Positions 45,063 through 54,368 of a stretch of 64,000 bases of DNA are shown piece after piece (the stretch's first letter is position 1; each line of letters begins with the position of its first letter). The stretch comes from Leptotrichia sp. HSP-342. GTDB taxonomy: Bacteria > Fusobacteriota > Fusobacteriia > Fusobacteriales > Leptotrichiaceae. The stretch is taken from assembly GCF_041199995.1 (NCBI RefSeq), contig NZ_CP165646.1, forward strand, positions 2,170,001 to 2,234,000. Direction: 5' to 3'. Under the pieces are notes generated by a model, which saw nothing but the letters and a program-made list of their open reading frames with translations, searched no databases and had not been told where the DNA came from. The position numbers and the translations under genes are program-made.

Positions 45063-45761
45063 TTACTCTGTTTTTATGGTTTTTAAATAAATACCATCAT
45101 CATTTATTGCTCTTATAAATAAAACAATTTCTCCCTTAATTGGCTTTTCTTCCAACTTTTCTATAATTTCAGAAACATTTCCACGAATTATTTCTTCATA
45201 GATTTTGGTAAGTTCCCTTGTAATTACAACGTAACGTTCTCCCAGATATTCTTTTATATCTTTTAAAGTTTTTAAAATTCTGTTAGGTGATTCCAAAATT
45301 ACAATTGTCCGCTCTTCTTCCTTTAATTTATTGAAAAGTGTCTGTCTGCCTTTTTTCTTTGGTAAAAAGCCTTCATATGCCATTCTTCGCATATCTAGCC
45401 CTGAAATGCTTGCACCTGTTACAATTGATGAAGCTCCTGGTATTCCAACGACTTTTATTCCTGCTTTTAAAATTTCATTTACTAACTCAAAGCCTGGATC
45501 TGAAATACACGGCGTTCCAGCATCTGTTACAAGTGCAATTTTTTTTTCATCTTTTAAAAGATTAATAATATTCGTAATTTGATGAAGTTTATTATGTTCA
45601 TGGTATTGGTACACCGTTTTTTCGATTTCATAATGAGAAAGAAGTTTTTTAGTGACTCTTGTATCTTCTGCAAAAATATAATCAACTTCCTTCAAAACTT
45701 TTATTGCTCTAAAAGTTATGTCTTCTAAATTTCCAATTGGCGTACCAACAACATAAAACAT
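45063..45761 (-). CDS. rsmI: 16S rRNA 2'-O-methyltransferase RsmI
   Basis: Methylates the ribose of C1402 in 16S rRNA using S-adenosylmethionine. 232 residues, standard for the tetrapyrrole-methylase-fold family. GTPIGNLEDITFRA, FAEDTRVTKKLL, YHEHNK, VTDAGTPCISDPG and GASSIVTGASISGL are all present. The C-terminal helical domain is slightly shorter than in proteobacteria. ATG follows AGGAG; the gene lies 44 bp behind ctpA. Confidence 0.95.
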   Translation of the reverse strand: MFYVVGTPIGNLEDITFRAIKVLKEVDYIFAEDTRVTKKLLSHYEIEKTVYQYHEHNKLHQITNIINLLKDEKKIALVTDAGTPCISDPGFELVNEILKAGIKVVGIPGASSIVTGASISGLDMRRMAYEGFLPKKKGRQTLFNKLKEEERTIVILESPNRILKTLKDIKEYLGERYVVITRELTKIYEEIIRGNVSEIIEKLEEKPIKGEIVLFIRAINDDGIYLKTIKTE

Positions 45762-45805
45762 ATATTTCTCCTATTTTTAATTTCTTTTATTAATTTTGAT
45801 AACGG

Positions 45806-47122
45806 TTATTTTCTTTTTCCTGTTCCACTTATTTTTTTATTCATTTCTTCGATTGCTCTTTTTAGTTGAACATCCCCAGCTGAAATAATTTTAGCTGCTT
45901 CTTCTTTACCTTTATCTTTTATAATAATATCTTCTATTTCTTTTTCTCTATTTTTTCTAGCTTGTTCACTGTCGTTTGCATACCCTTTTAATGCAAGCAG
46001 TTCTTCCATTTTTACTTCTATATCAGGCTCAATTCCCTTTTCATGAATGTAGTTCCCTTTTGGTGTAAAGTATTGGGCAATAGTAAGTTTTATGGCATCC
46101 TCTGTTCTCAAAGGTATAACTTGCTGAACGATTCCTTTTCCAAATGTTTTTTCTCCAATGATTGTACCACGTTTGTAATCTTTAATTGCACCTGTAACAA
46201 TTTCAGAAGCACTTGCACTTGCTTTATTTGTTAATACGATTAATGGGAAATTACCTAGATTTTTTGAAGTTCTGTTATAATTTCTCTGTTGTCCATTTTT
46301 ATATTTTAAGTAAACAATTAAATCTTCTTTTACAAAAAGTGAAGAAATATCTTGTGCTTCTTGTAGCGAACCTCCTGGATTAGAACGTAAATCCAATATT
46401 AATCCTTTCATTCCTTTAGATTGTAAATCCTTAATTGCTTTTTCAACTTCTGCTCCAACGTGATTTCCAAATCTTAAAAGACTCACGTAACCAATGTTAT
46501 TTTCAAGCATTTTGCTTTCAACCATTTCCAGTTTAATTTTAGCTCTTGTCAATGTAAATTTCATTGGTTCTTTTTTACCTTCCCTAACTACTTCTACATC
46601 AACTTTTGTTCCTTCCTTACCTTTCAGAAGTTTTACAGTTTCATTGGCTGTAAGCGGCAAGATATCTTTCCCGTCAACTTTTATAATTCTATCTTTTATT
46701 TTTATTCCTACTTTTTCAGCTGGACTTCCGATAAATGGTGAAACAACTTCAAGAGCTTCTCCCTTTTTCTTACTTATACTCATTCCAACCCCAACATATT
46801 CTCCTTCCATATCTTCAGAAAAGTCTGCTAAATCAGCTTTAGACAAGTATTCTGAATAAGGATCCTTCAGTCTATTTACAACTCCTGCAACAGCTCCTTC
46901 ATAAAGTTCCTTTTTGCTTGGAGTTTCTTCCTTTCCAACATAATTGTTTTCAATAATATTTATTACATCCACAATTCTGTTCAACTCTGTTGTGTCTTTT
47001 GAATATCCGGCACTTGTATCCTTGTCATTTCTTGTTGTTTTTATTATAGTGGTAGCTGCAAATAAAGGCATGCTTACCAATATAAGTCCTAATACTGCCT
47101 GCATTATTTTGTTCTTTTTCAT
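45806..47122 (-). CDS. ctpA: S41 carboxyl-terminal processing protease
   Basis: 438 residues. It begins with a signal/anchor (MQAVLGLILVSMPLFAA). A PDZ domain spans about residues 95-185 (GVGMSISKKKGEALEV, SPAEKVGIKIKDRI). The S41 peptidase core has the substrate groove DLRSNPGGSLQEA, the catalytic Ser in NKASASASEIVTG and the Lys in GEKTFGKGIVQ. These periplasmic proteases trim envelope proteins from the C-terminus. ATG follows AGGAGG. Confidence 0.94.
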   Translation of the reverse strand: MKKNKIMQAVLGLILVSMPLFAATTIIKTTRNDKDTSAGYSKDTTELNRIVDVINIIENNYVGKEETPSKKELYEGAVAGVVNRLKDPYSEYLSKADLADFSEDMEGEYVGVGMSISKKKGEALEVVSPFIGSPAEKVGIKIKDRIIKVDGKDILPLTANETVKLLKGKEGTKVDVEVVREGKKEPMKFTLTRAKIKLEMVESKMLENNIGYVSLLRFGNHVGAEVEKAIKDLQSKGMKGLILDLRSNPGGSLQEAQDISSLFVKEDLIVYLKYKNGQQRNYNRTSKNLGNFPLIVLTNKASASASEIVTGAIKDYKRGTIIGEKTFGKGIVQQVIPLRTEDAIKLTIAQYFTPKGNYIHEKGIEPDIEVKMEELLALKGYANDSEQARKNREKEIEDIIIKDKGKEEAAKIISAGDVQLKRAIEEMNKKISGTGKRK

Positions 47123-47231
47123 TTTTCCTCCTAATAATGTATTTTAACAATTATAAAAATATATTTTTATAATAAATTTTTGCATTTAATTTTAAACATG
47201 TATTTTGCTGTTTTTTTACTAAAACTACTTT

Positions 47232-47969
47232 TTATGGAAATTTTAGCAACATTAAAAACTCCTTATTACCCTTTGCCCCTTTTATTGGAGAATCTTCAAC
47301 GCCAATTAGCTCGTATCCATATTCTTTTGAAAAGTGAATTATTTTTTTTATGGCTTCATCGTGATATTCCTCATTTTCCACAACACCATTTCTTCCAATT
47401 TTCTCCCTTCCTACTTCAAATTGTGGCTTAACTAGCATTACAGCCTTTCCATCTTTAGCAAGAAACTTCTCGAAATAGGGAATCACTTTCGTTAGGGAAA
47501 TAAAAGATACATCTATTACAATAAAATCAACCTTTTGATTTTGAATATCTTCTTCCTTCAAGTCTTTTATATGCATTTCTTCAAGCGAGACTATCCTATC
47601 GTCATTTCTTAGTTTCCAATCAAGCTGGTTTTTACCAACATCAACACTATATACACGCTTTGCTCCATTTTGCAATGCACAATCTGAAAATCCACCTGTA
47701 GACGCTCCAATATCAAGCACCAATTTATCACTAAAATCCAAATTCCAAGTTTTTATGGCTTTTTCCAATTTTAGTCCACCACGACTTACATATTTCAATT
47801 TATCTTTTATACGGATGTTCAGTTCACCGTTGTCTTTAAATATTGTTCCAGCCTTTGTTACAACTTGGTCATTTACAATAACATTTCCTGCCATTATCTC
47901 CCGTTTTGCCTTTTCTCGTGTTTCAAAATATTCTTTCTCCACAAGGATTACATCCAATCTTTTTTTCAT
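47232..47969 (-). CDS. tlyA: TlyA-family rRNA methyltransferase
   Basis: 245 residues: an N-terminal S4 RNA-binding domain (RLDVILVEKEYFETREKAKR to about residue 60) and an FtsJ-like Rossmann methyltransferase with the SAM motif LVLDIGASTGGFSDCAL, then DVSFISLTKVIPYFE and LVKPQFEVG. TlyA proteins 2'-O-methylate 16S and/or 23S rRNA; the older name hemolysin A is misleading. It lies 110 bp upstream of ctpA in the direction of transcription. Confidence 0.93.
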   Translation of the reverse strand: MKKRLDVILVEKEYFETREKAKREIMAGNVIVNDQVVTKAGTIFKDNGELNIRIKDKLKYVSRGGLKLEKAIKTWNLDFSDKLVLDIGASTGGFSDCALQNGAKRVYSVDVGKNQLDWKLRNDDRIVSLEEMHIKDLKEEDIQNQKVDFIVIDVSFISLTKVIPYFEKFLAKDGKAVMLVKPQFEVGREKIGRNGVVENEEYHDEAIKKIIHFSKEYGYELIGVEDSPIKGAKGNKEFLMLLKFP

Positions 47970-48369
47970 TGCTTTCTCTTTCCAGTTCTCTAAATAAATA
48001 AAAGATAGCTTTAATAAAGCTAATTTAAAACCAAGTTTAGAGATTGCACTATTTTATAAAATTCTACTTTTCTAGCTTTTGACAATCTAGCATTGAGAAG
48101 AATGAATATATAATAAAACACATCTCTTATTTTTCTATTTATTTTTGATTACTAAAATCATATTTATCAAAACACATGGTAAAATCACTTTAAAATTAAA
48201 TTTAAAGAACTATCTGATTTTATTTCAATTTCATTTAGATTTACTAATTTAATCTTAAAATGTCTACAGCATATTTCAATAAACTTATTTATTTTATCAC
48301 ATTTCAAGGTATATTTCAAATTTTTTACTTTATTAAAATTTTCTAATTTTCCAAATAAAAAAAAACTTC
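47970..48369. other. 400-bp AT-rich spacer
   Basis: No supported gene. The 63-codon minus-strand frame at 48185-48376 has only a TTG start without a ribosome site and overlaps the promoter of the RNA at 48404. Nothing else stands out. Confidence 0.5.
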
Positions 48370-48398
48370 TTGACAAATTTTAAAAAAAATGTTAATAT
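48370..48398 (+). promoter_or_regulatory. Promoter of the 160-nt RNA candidate
   Basis: Consensus TTGACA (48370-48375), 17-base spacer, TAATAT (48393-48398). Confidence 0.7.
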
Positions 48399-48403
48399 TA
48401 TAT

Positions 48404-48562
48404 TCAATCAAGCTATTTTATTAAAAATTAAATTTAGGTGTTCCGTTACTTCTAAGTGAAGGAACTCATAAATTAAATTTAAAGCTGTCACAAATGGCAG
48501 CTTCTTCTAATTAAATAGAATAAAACAAAAGGACATTCTATTTTTATTAATGCCCTTTTTTA
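48404..48562 (+). ncRNA. Candidate small RNA, about 160 nt
   Basis: Between a consensus promoter and a terminator on the strand opposite to all neighbours. Hairpins: GTTCC / GGAAC (48440-48465) with an inner TTACT / AGTGA stem; AAGCTGTC / GGCAGCTT (48482-48503); and the terminator AAAGG-a-CAT / ATG-c-CCTTT (48528-48558) with six T. A direct repeat AAATTAAATTTA flanks the first hairpin. No ORF. The terminator faces gmhB and may stop that gene's transcript from the other side. No known RNA family recognised; 6S and SRP RNA signatures are not visible. Confidence 0.55.
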
Positions 48563-48570
48563 ATTATTTT

Positions 48571-49137
48571 TTATTTTTTATTATTTTTCAATTTTTCTGA
48601 AAAATCTAGAATATCATTTACAACCATAGGCTTTAATCCTGTTTCTTTAAGTTCTTCTAAACTTTTCAAGCCGTACCCTGTTTTTATTAGAATAGATGTA
48701 ATACCCAGTTTTTCTGCAGGAATCAAATCAGTTATCTTATCGCCTATCATAAAAGAATTTTTAACATCAATATCAAATTCGTTTATTGCAAGTTCAAAAT
48801 TTCCCGTATTTGGTTTTCGACAACTGCACTCAATTCCATATTTACCCTCAACATTTGGGTGGTGCGGACAAAAGTACGATTTTTCAATTTTTATACCATT
48901 TTTTAACAAATCTTTTTCAATAAAATCCTGTAATTTTAAATAATCATCTTCTGTATAATATCCTCTTGCAATTCCCGCTTGATTTGTTATAATCGCAAAT
49001 TTATAGCCTAAATCACGTAATTCCTGAAGTCCTTTAATTACATTTTTTTCGTATTCAAAATCTTCGATTTTATATAAATATGATTTTTCTACATTTATTA
49101 CACCATCTCTGTCCAGCAGGATAAATTTATTTTTCAT
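48571..49137 (-). CDS. gmhB: D-glycero-D-manno-heptose 1,7-bisphosphate phosphatase
   Basis: 188-residue HAD superfamily IIIA phosphatase. Motif I DRDGVINVEKSYLY with the nucleophile Asp near residue 9, motif II IITNQAGIARGY, the zinc loop FCPHHPNVEG-KYGIECSCRKP with Cys/His ligands, and MIGDKITDL for motif IV. GmhB makes heptose-1-phosphate for LPS inner core, which implies an outer membrane. A related histidinol-phosphatase role is possible but there are no histidine genes nearby. Appears monocistronic. Confidence 0.88.
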   Translation of the reverse strand: MKNKFILLDRDGVINVEKSYLYKIEDFEYEKNVIKGLQELRDLGYKFAIITNQAGIARGYYTEDDYLKLQDFIEKDLLKNGIKIEKSYFCPHHPNVEGKYGIECSCRKPNTGNFELAINEFDIDVKNSFMIGDKITDLIPAEKLGITSILIKTGYGLKSLEELKETGLKPMVVNDILDFSEKLKNNKK

Positions 49138-49177
49138 AAAATTATATTCCTTTTTATTAAGATATTCACTAATTTAC

Positions 49178-49302
49178 TTTATACTAATCTCCATTTAAAT
49201 AACAAATTTATTATAAACTTTTCTAATAAAGGATATAAACCTAATGTTTTCAAGTAATTTAAGATATAATTTTCATTTTTAAACGAGGTTTAGTATTAAA
49301 TT
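49178..49302. repeat. Repeat family D with terminal inverted repeats
   Basis: The reverse complement of 49178-49284 matches 39231-39335 nearly base for base; 44806-44850 is a partial relative. The ends TTTATACTAATCTCC and (reverse complement of the other end) TTTAATACTAAACCTC are inverted copies, so the unit looks like a MITE. Confidence 0.6.
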
Positions 49303-49364
49303 TGTTGAATTTTAATACATCTATAGGTCATTAATTTAATTAAAATAATTACTAAATCAAAATT

Positions 49365-49397
49365 GTAAGGGCATGTAGTGTGATGCCCTTACGTTAA
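49365..49397 (-). terminator. Hairpin after the last oppA gene
   Basis: GTAAGGGCAT pairs perfectly with ATGCCCTTAC around an 8-base loop, just past the oppA stop. The following T run is weak. GATGCCCTTACGTTAA (49382-49397) is repeated exactly at 26832-26847, which also forms a hairpin. Confidence 0.55.
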
Positions 49398-49398
49398 G

Positions 49399-50985
49399 TT
49401 AATTCATTACAACATCTCTTATAAAGAACTCTCCACCAATTGATACAAATCCTAAATTTTTAACTTTTGGATTTACTAAGTAAAGTTTTTGTTTTTGGAA
49501 TAAGATTGTAACTGGTTGCTCTTCAGAGATAAGTTTTTCCATTTCTAGCATTGCTGGAACTCTTACTTTTGGATCAGCAGAGCTTTTTACAATTTTAGTT
49601 AATTCGTCATATCTTGCGTTTTTGAAATCTCCACGGTTGTTTGCGTTTGTACTTTCAAATAAATCTAAATATGTGATTGGATCTAGAAAATCTCCAGTCC
49701 AGTTCATAAGAGCAACTTGATAATCACGTTTTTTAGTTCTTTCAACACGCTCCTTACCTGTTACAACATCCAATTCGACATTTGCTCCTAAGTTATTTCT
49801 CAAGTTTTCTTGAATGTATTCGACAATAGCTTTTCTGCTTCCTGTATCATTAAATAAAATTTCAAATCTTGGAAGTTCTGTTAATCCTTCTTCTCTAAGT
49901 CCTTCTGCTAGTAATTTTTTAGCTTCTTCAACATTGAATTTAGGCTGGTCAGTTGTAACTTCCTGTGCGAAATCTTTTGCAATACCGTTTAGTCCAATTC
50001 CAGTTGGAGTGAATGCTTTAGTCGCTTTTTCAGAGCCTTCAAGAACTTTGTTTATAAGTTCATCTCTATTTATTGCCATAGTTATTGCACGTCTTACTTT
50101 TGCATTTTTAAATACATTTTCTTTTGTGTTGAATAGCAAGTAGTAAATTCCGCCATCATCAGCTTTTACAAGTTCTGGTTTTCCAGCAAATTCTTTTGCT
50201 TGTTCAAAAGTTATAGCAGTTACATCAACTTCTTTGTTTTTAAAAGCATTAACAGCTGAATCTGTAGCGATTATTTTTAATACGACATTGTCAGTTTTTA
50301 CATTAGATGCGTCCCAGTAGTTAGGATTTTTTTTGAATTTTAATTCTGAGTCGTGAGTCCAGCTTTCCATAGTGTAAGGACCGTTTGAAATTGTGTATTC
50401 AGCATCTGTAAAGTATTTATCCTTTACTTCGTTGTAGAATTTTTGGTTTAACGGCATAAATGATTTGAACGTAACTAAATCATCAAAATATGGAGTAGGT
50501 GCTTCCAAAGTTACTTGTAATGTTTTATCATCAATAACTTTTATTCCAACTTCATTTTCTGAAGCTTTTTTAGAATTGTATTTTTCTCCATTTTTTATTA
50601 CAAATAACATACTTGCATTACTTCCTGCTGTGTCAGGATTTAATCCACGAAGCCATCCAGCTTTAAAGTCCTTTGCAGTAACAGGATCTCCGTTGCTCCA
50701 TTTCACACCGTCTCTTAAATGGAACGTCCAAACAAGTCCGTCTTCTGATTTTTCCCATTTTTCAGCAATTCCAGCAACAGATTTTCCAGTCTTGTCTTTT
50801 CTTAAAAGACCTTCTAAAATTAATTCATCAACAGTTCCACCAGGAACATCTGTTGTTATTTGCGGATCAATTGACGATGGTTCAGTTACTATATTTAATG
50901 TAAATGTATTTCCATTACTTCCATTTTTACTTCCACACGAAAGCACAAACATTAGCAATGTCAATATTAAAAACAGCTTTTTCAT
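49399..50985 (-). CDS. oppA: Oligopeptide-binding lipoprotein, paralogue 1
   Basis: 528-residue family 5 solute-binding protein. Lipobox VLSC, then LNIVTEPSSIDPQI, the signature WEKSEDGLVWTFHLRDGVKW, GPYTMESWTHDSELKFKKNP and INRDELI. It delivers peptides to the OppBCDF transporter encoded upstream in the same direction. It is the last and distal-most of four tandem copies. ATG follows AGGAGG. Confidence 0.93.
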   Translation of the reverse strand: MKKLFLILTLLMFVLSCGSKNGSNGNTFTLNIVTEPSSIDPQITTDVPGGTVDELILEGLLRKDKTGKSVAGIAEKWEKSEDGLVWTFHLRDGVKWSNGDPVTAKDFKAGWLRGLNPDTAGSNASMLFVIKNGEKYNSKKASENEVGIKVIDDKTLQVTLEAPTPYFDDLVTFKSFMPLNQKFYNEVKDKYFTDAEYTISNGPYTMESWTHDSELKFKKNPNYWDASNVKTDNVVLKIIATDSAVNAFKNKEVDVTAITFEQAKEFAGKPELVKADDGGIYYLLFNTKENVFKNAKVRRAITMAINRDELINKVLEGSEKATKAFTPTGIGLNGIAKDFAQEVTTDQPKFNVEEAKKLLAEGLREEGLTELPRFEILFNDTGSRKAIVEYIQENLRNNLGANVELDVVTGKERVERTKKRDYQVALMNWTGDFLDPITYLDLFESTNANNRGDFKNARYDELTKIVKSSADPKVRVPAMLEMEKLISEEQPVTILFQKQKLYLVNPKVKNLGFVSIGGEFFIRDVVMN

Positions 50986-51042
50986 TAATTTATTTCCTCC
51001 TATTTTAAATGTTTTTTCAAAAATTTAGATTATTAAATAGAG

Positions 51043-51062
51043 GGGGGTAACATACTACCCCC
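51043..51062 (-). repeat. GC-rich hairpin between two oppA genes
   Basis: GGGGGTA pairs perfectly with TACCCCC around a 6-base loop, conspicuous in this AT-rich DNA. No T run follows. It is placed where a hairpin could protect upstream oppA mRNA from 3' exonucleases. Confidence 0.55.
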
Positions 51063-51072
51063 ATAATTTAAC

Positions 51073-52662
51073 TTATTTCAATGATAGATTTCCAAAATAA
51101 TATTCTCCACCAATTGCAACAAATCCAAGACCTTGAACTCTTTCATTAACTAGATATTGTTTTTCTCTATGGAAAAGCACACCAACTGGTAAATCTTCTG
51201 CAATTATTCCTTCAAGTTTAACAAGTGCAGGAATTCTGACATTTTGATCGGCTGTTCCTCTGACAGTCTTAACTAAAGCATCATATTGAGGGTTTTTATA
51301 TGAACCATAGTTAGTTCCACCTGTTGATTCAAATAAATCTAAATATGTAATTGCGTCAGGATAATCTCCAGACCATCCTGCAAGAACTAAGTCAAAGTTT
51401 TTTTGTTTCATTCTTGAGAATCTTTCCTGAGCAGTCATTATTTCCAGATTTAATTCAATACCTAAGTTTTTTCTTAATTGTTCTTGAATGTATTCTGCAA
51501 TAACTTTATTATTTCCACTTTCATTAATTAGCATTGACATATTAGGGAATTTTGCTGCTCCTGTTTCCTTCAGTCCTTCTGCCAATAATTTTTTAGCTTC
51601 TGCAGGATTGTATGCTAATGTTGAAGTAGAAACTCCTTCTGTAAAGTCTTTATCATTCAATCCTTTTATTCCTATTCCTTTTGGAACAAGAGTTTTTGCC
51701 GCTGTTCCGTATCCATTTAATACATTTTTTACTAAACCTTCTCTGTCAACTGACATAAGAAGAGCTTTTCTGATTTTTACATTTGCTAACGTCTTATTGT
51801 TAAAGTTAAATAGCAAATACCATACTGATCCATCATTACTCGAAACCATTTTTGGATCATCTTTAAATCTTTTTGCTTGTTCAGCTGTAATTGAAGTTAC
51901 ATCTACTTCCTTGTTATTAAACGCATTTAATGCTGAATTATTATCAGTTATTATTTTGTACACAATATTTTCAACTTTTACATTAGGTGCATCCCAGTAA
52001 TTAGGATTTTTTTTGAATACTATTTCTGAGCCATGTGTCCAGCTTTCCATTGTGTAGGCACCTGAAGATATTGTTTTTTCAGATTCTGTAAAATATGAAT
52101 CTTTTGTTTCATCAAAGAATTTTTGATTTAATGGCATGTAAGTTTTGAATGCTACAAGGCTGTCAAAATATGGAACTGGAGTTCCAAGTTCTACTTCCAA
52201 AGTTTTATCGTCGATAACTTTTATTCCAACTTCTTCTGCAGTTCCTTCTTTTTTATTATATTTTTCTGCATTTTTTATTGGATAAAGCATGTATGCGTAT
52301 TCAGAAGCTGTTTCAGGTTTTAATGCACGAAGCCATCCATTTTTAAAGTCTTGGGCAGTAATTGGATCACCATTGCTCCATTTTAGATTATCTCTTAAAT
52401 GAAATGTCCATTTTAATCCATCAGCCGATTTATCCCAGCTTTTAGCAAGTCCTGGCTCAAATGTTCCATTTTTCCCTTTTCTAGTCAATCCTTCCGTTAA
52501 AAGATCATCAACAGTTCCTCCCATTATTTCCGTTGAAATTTGCGGATCAATAGATTTTGGCTCATCCGTCAGATTTAAAGTAAACGTTTTGCTATTTCCG
52601 CCACTTTTCCCGCAAGAAATAACGAAAATCAGCATCATTAACATAGCTAATATTTTTTTCAT
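51073..52662 (-). CDS. oppA: Oligopeptide-binding lipoprotein, paralogue 2
   Basis: 529 residues from the ATG at 52662 (nine bases after AAGGAG; the longer frame includes the ribosome site). Lipobox VISC, LNLTDEPKSIDPQI, WDKSADGLKWTFHLRDNLKW and GAYTMESWTHGSEIVFKKNP. It is closest to paralogue 1, suggesting the most recent duplication. Confidence 0.92.
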   Translation of the reverse strand: MKKILAMLMMLIFVISCGKSGGNSKTFTLNLTDEPKSIDPQISTEIMGGTVDDLLTEGLTRKGKNGTFEPGLAKSWDKSADGLKWTFHLRDNLKWSNGDPITAQDFKNGWLRALKPETASEYAYMLYPIKNAEKYNKKEGTAEEVGIKVIDDKTLEVELGTPVPYFDSLVAFKTYMPLNQKFFDETKDSYFTESEKTISSGAYTMESWTHGSEIVFKKNPNYWDAPNVKVENIVYKIITDNNSALNAFNNKEVDVTSITAEQAKRFKDDPKMVSSNDGSVWYLLFNFNNKTLANVKIRKALLMSVDREGLVKNVLNGYGTAAKTLVPKGIGIKGLNDKDFTEGVSTSTLAYNPAEAKKLLAEGLKETGAAKFPNMSMLINESGNNKVIAEYIQEQLRKNLGIELNLEIMTAQERFSRMKQKNFDLVLAGWSGDYPDAITYLDLFESTGGTNYGSYKNPQYDALVKTVRGTADQNVRIPALVKLEGIIAEDLPVGVLFHREKQYLVNERVQGLGFVAIGGEYYFGNLSLK

Positions 52663-52731
52663 AACAGTTTTCTCCTTCAAAATTTTATATTAAATTTATT
52701 GAATAATTTCAAAATTAAACAATTTTATTTA

Positions 52732-54321
52732 TTATTTTATATAAGTATTATCCAAAACGAAATCTTTTCCTATTGGACTAAATACAATGTTATGAACTCT
52801 TGGATTCAATAATTTTGTATTTTGTCTATAGTAAAGTAGTCCCACAGGCATATCTTCTGCAATTATTCTTTCCATTTCAATCATATTCTTAACTCTTTCT
52901 TCCTGATTTCCAGAACTTTTAACTTTTTTCACAAGTTCGTCGTAACGAGGGTTAGAGTAATCTGAAAAATTGTTTCCATCTTTTGTCAGGAATCTATCTA
53001 AGTAAGTGATTGCATCGTTATAATCTCCGTTGTAACCTGCAAGAGCAATTTCATAATCTCTGTGTTGCATTTTATCTAGTCTTGATTGGAATGTCATTCC
53101 TTCAATTTTAAGGTTTACTCCTAAATTTGTTCTTAAACTTTCCTGAATATATTCAGAAATAACCTTATTATTTCCAGAATCATTGAAAATCATTGTTAAA
53201 TCAGGCAATTTTTGTAACCCTAGCTCTTTTAATCCTTCTGCTAGCAATTGTTTTGCTTTTTGTGGATTGTAAGCTGGGAAAATTTTTCCTGCTTCTTCAG
53301 AGAAATCTTTTGAAATACCGTTGATTCCAACACCTTTTGTTGTATAAGTGTAAGCAGCTTCTCCTGTATTATCAAGTACATCTGTAATCAATTTTTCTCT
53401 ATCTACAGCAAGTGATAAAGCTTGTCTAATTTTTTTGTTCGCAAGAACTTTATTTTTCATGTTGTATGTCATATACCAGACAGAACCATCTTTTGTAAGC
53501 AGTTTACGTTTGTCATTCTTAAATTCCTTAGCCTGCTCAATAGAGATGTTTGTTGAGTCAATTTCTCCATTTTTAAAAGCATTTACGCTGGCATTAGGAT
53601 CATTTATAAATAACATCTTTATAGATTTTAATTTGATGTTATCTTTATTCCAGTAGTTTTCATTTTTTTCGAATACAATTTCTGAATCTCTTGTCCAAGA
53701 TTTTATTATATATACACCTGATGAAATTGATGTTTCAGGAGATGTCATATATTTTTCTCCTACTTTATCATAGAATTTTTTGTTTAGAGGAGCATAAGTC
53801 TGAATTCTTACAATCGAATCAAAGTAGGTAAGAGGATTGTTCAATGTTACTTCTAGTGTGTAATCATCGATAACCTTTATACCAAGCTGATTTTCATCTT
53901 TAATTTTTCCTGCGTTAAATTGTTCAGCATTTTTTATGTAAAATAATTTGTCTGCATATTCTCCTGCTGTTTCAGGTTTTAATGCTCTAACCCAACCATC
54001 TCTAAAGTCTTTTGCCGTAATAGGATCACCATTGCTCCATTTTGCATTTTTTCTCAAGTGGAATGTCCACACTGTTGAATTTTCGTTGTGTTCCCATTTT
54101 TCTGCCACACCAGGAATAGATTTTCCATCTTCTGCCTGTCTTGTTAATGTTTCAGCAATAAGTGAATCCACAAATTCTCCCGTTGAATCATTTGCAAGCT
54201 GTGGATCATAAGATTTCCCTTCTTCTTTTAAGTTGAGTTTTAATGTTTCAGAATCTCCACCTTTTCCACAGGAAATAACGAAAGCCAGTAATATTGTAAA
54301 GATTAGTAATATTTTCTTCAT
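52732..54321 (-). CDS. oppA: Oligopeptide-binding lipoprotein, paralogue 3
   Basis: 529 residues from the ATG at 54321; a GTG four codons earlier is an alternative start. Lipobox VISC, then LNLKEEGKSYDPQLANDSTG, WEHNENSTVWTFHLRKNAKW and GVYIIKSWTRDSEIVFEKNE. It has diverged more in the ligand-facing regions than copies 1 and 2, so it may favour other peptides. Confidence 0.91.
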   Translation of the reverse strand: MKKILLIFTILLAFVISCGKGGDSETLKLNLKEEGKSYDPQLANDSTGEFVDSLIAETLTRQAEDGKSIPGVAEKWEHNENSTVWTFHLRKNAKWSNGDPITAKDFRDGWVRALKPETAGEYADKLFYIKNAEQFNAGKIKDENQLGIKVIDDYTLEVTLNNPLTYFDSIVRIQTYAPLNKKFYDKVGEKYMTSPETSISSGVYIIKSWTRDSEIVFEKNENYWNKDNIKLKSIKMLFINDPNASVNAFKNGEIDSTNISIEQAKEFKNDKRKLLTKDGSVWYMTYNMKNKVLANKKIRQALSLAVDREKLITDVLDNTGEAAYTYTTKGVGINGISKDFSEEAGKIFPAYNPQKAKQLLAEGLKELGLQKLPDLTMIFNDSGNNKVISEYIQESLRTNLGVNLKIEGMTFQSRLDKMQHRDYEIALAGYNGDYNDAITYLDRFLTKDGNNFSDYSNPRYDELVKKVKSSGNQEERVKNMIEMERIIAEDMPVGLLYYRQNTKLLNPRVHNIVFSPIGKDFVLDNTYIK

Positions 54322-54368
54322 ACTTGCACTCACCCTTTCTTTTGGCGTATTAAATTAGTAAATTAAAA

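Noticed and set aside
48185..48376. 63-codon minus-strand ORF
   Set aside because: Only a TTG start without a ribosome site, AT-driven composition, and its start overlaps a consensus promoter on the other strand.
50465..51028. 187-codon plus-strand ORF
   Set aside because: Antisense shadow of the oppA gene, with no ribosome site and shadow-type Ser/Phe/Leu-rich composition.
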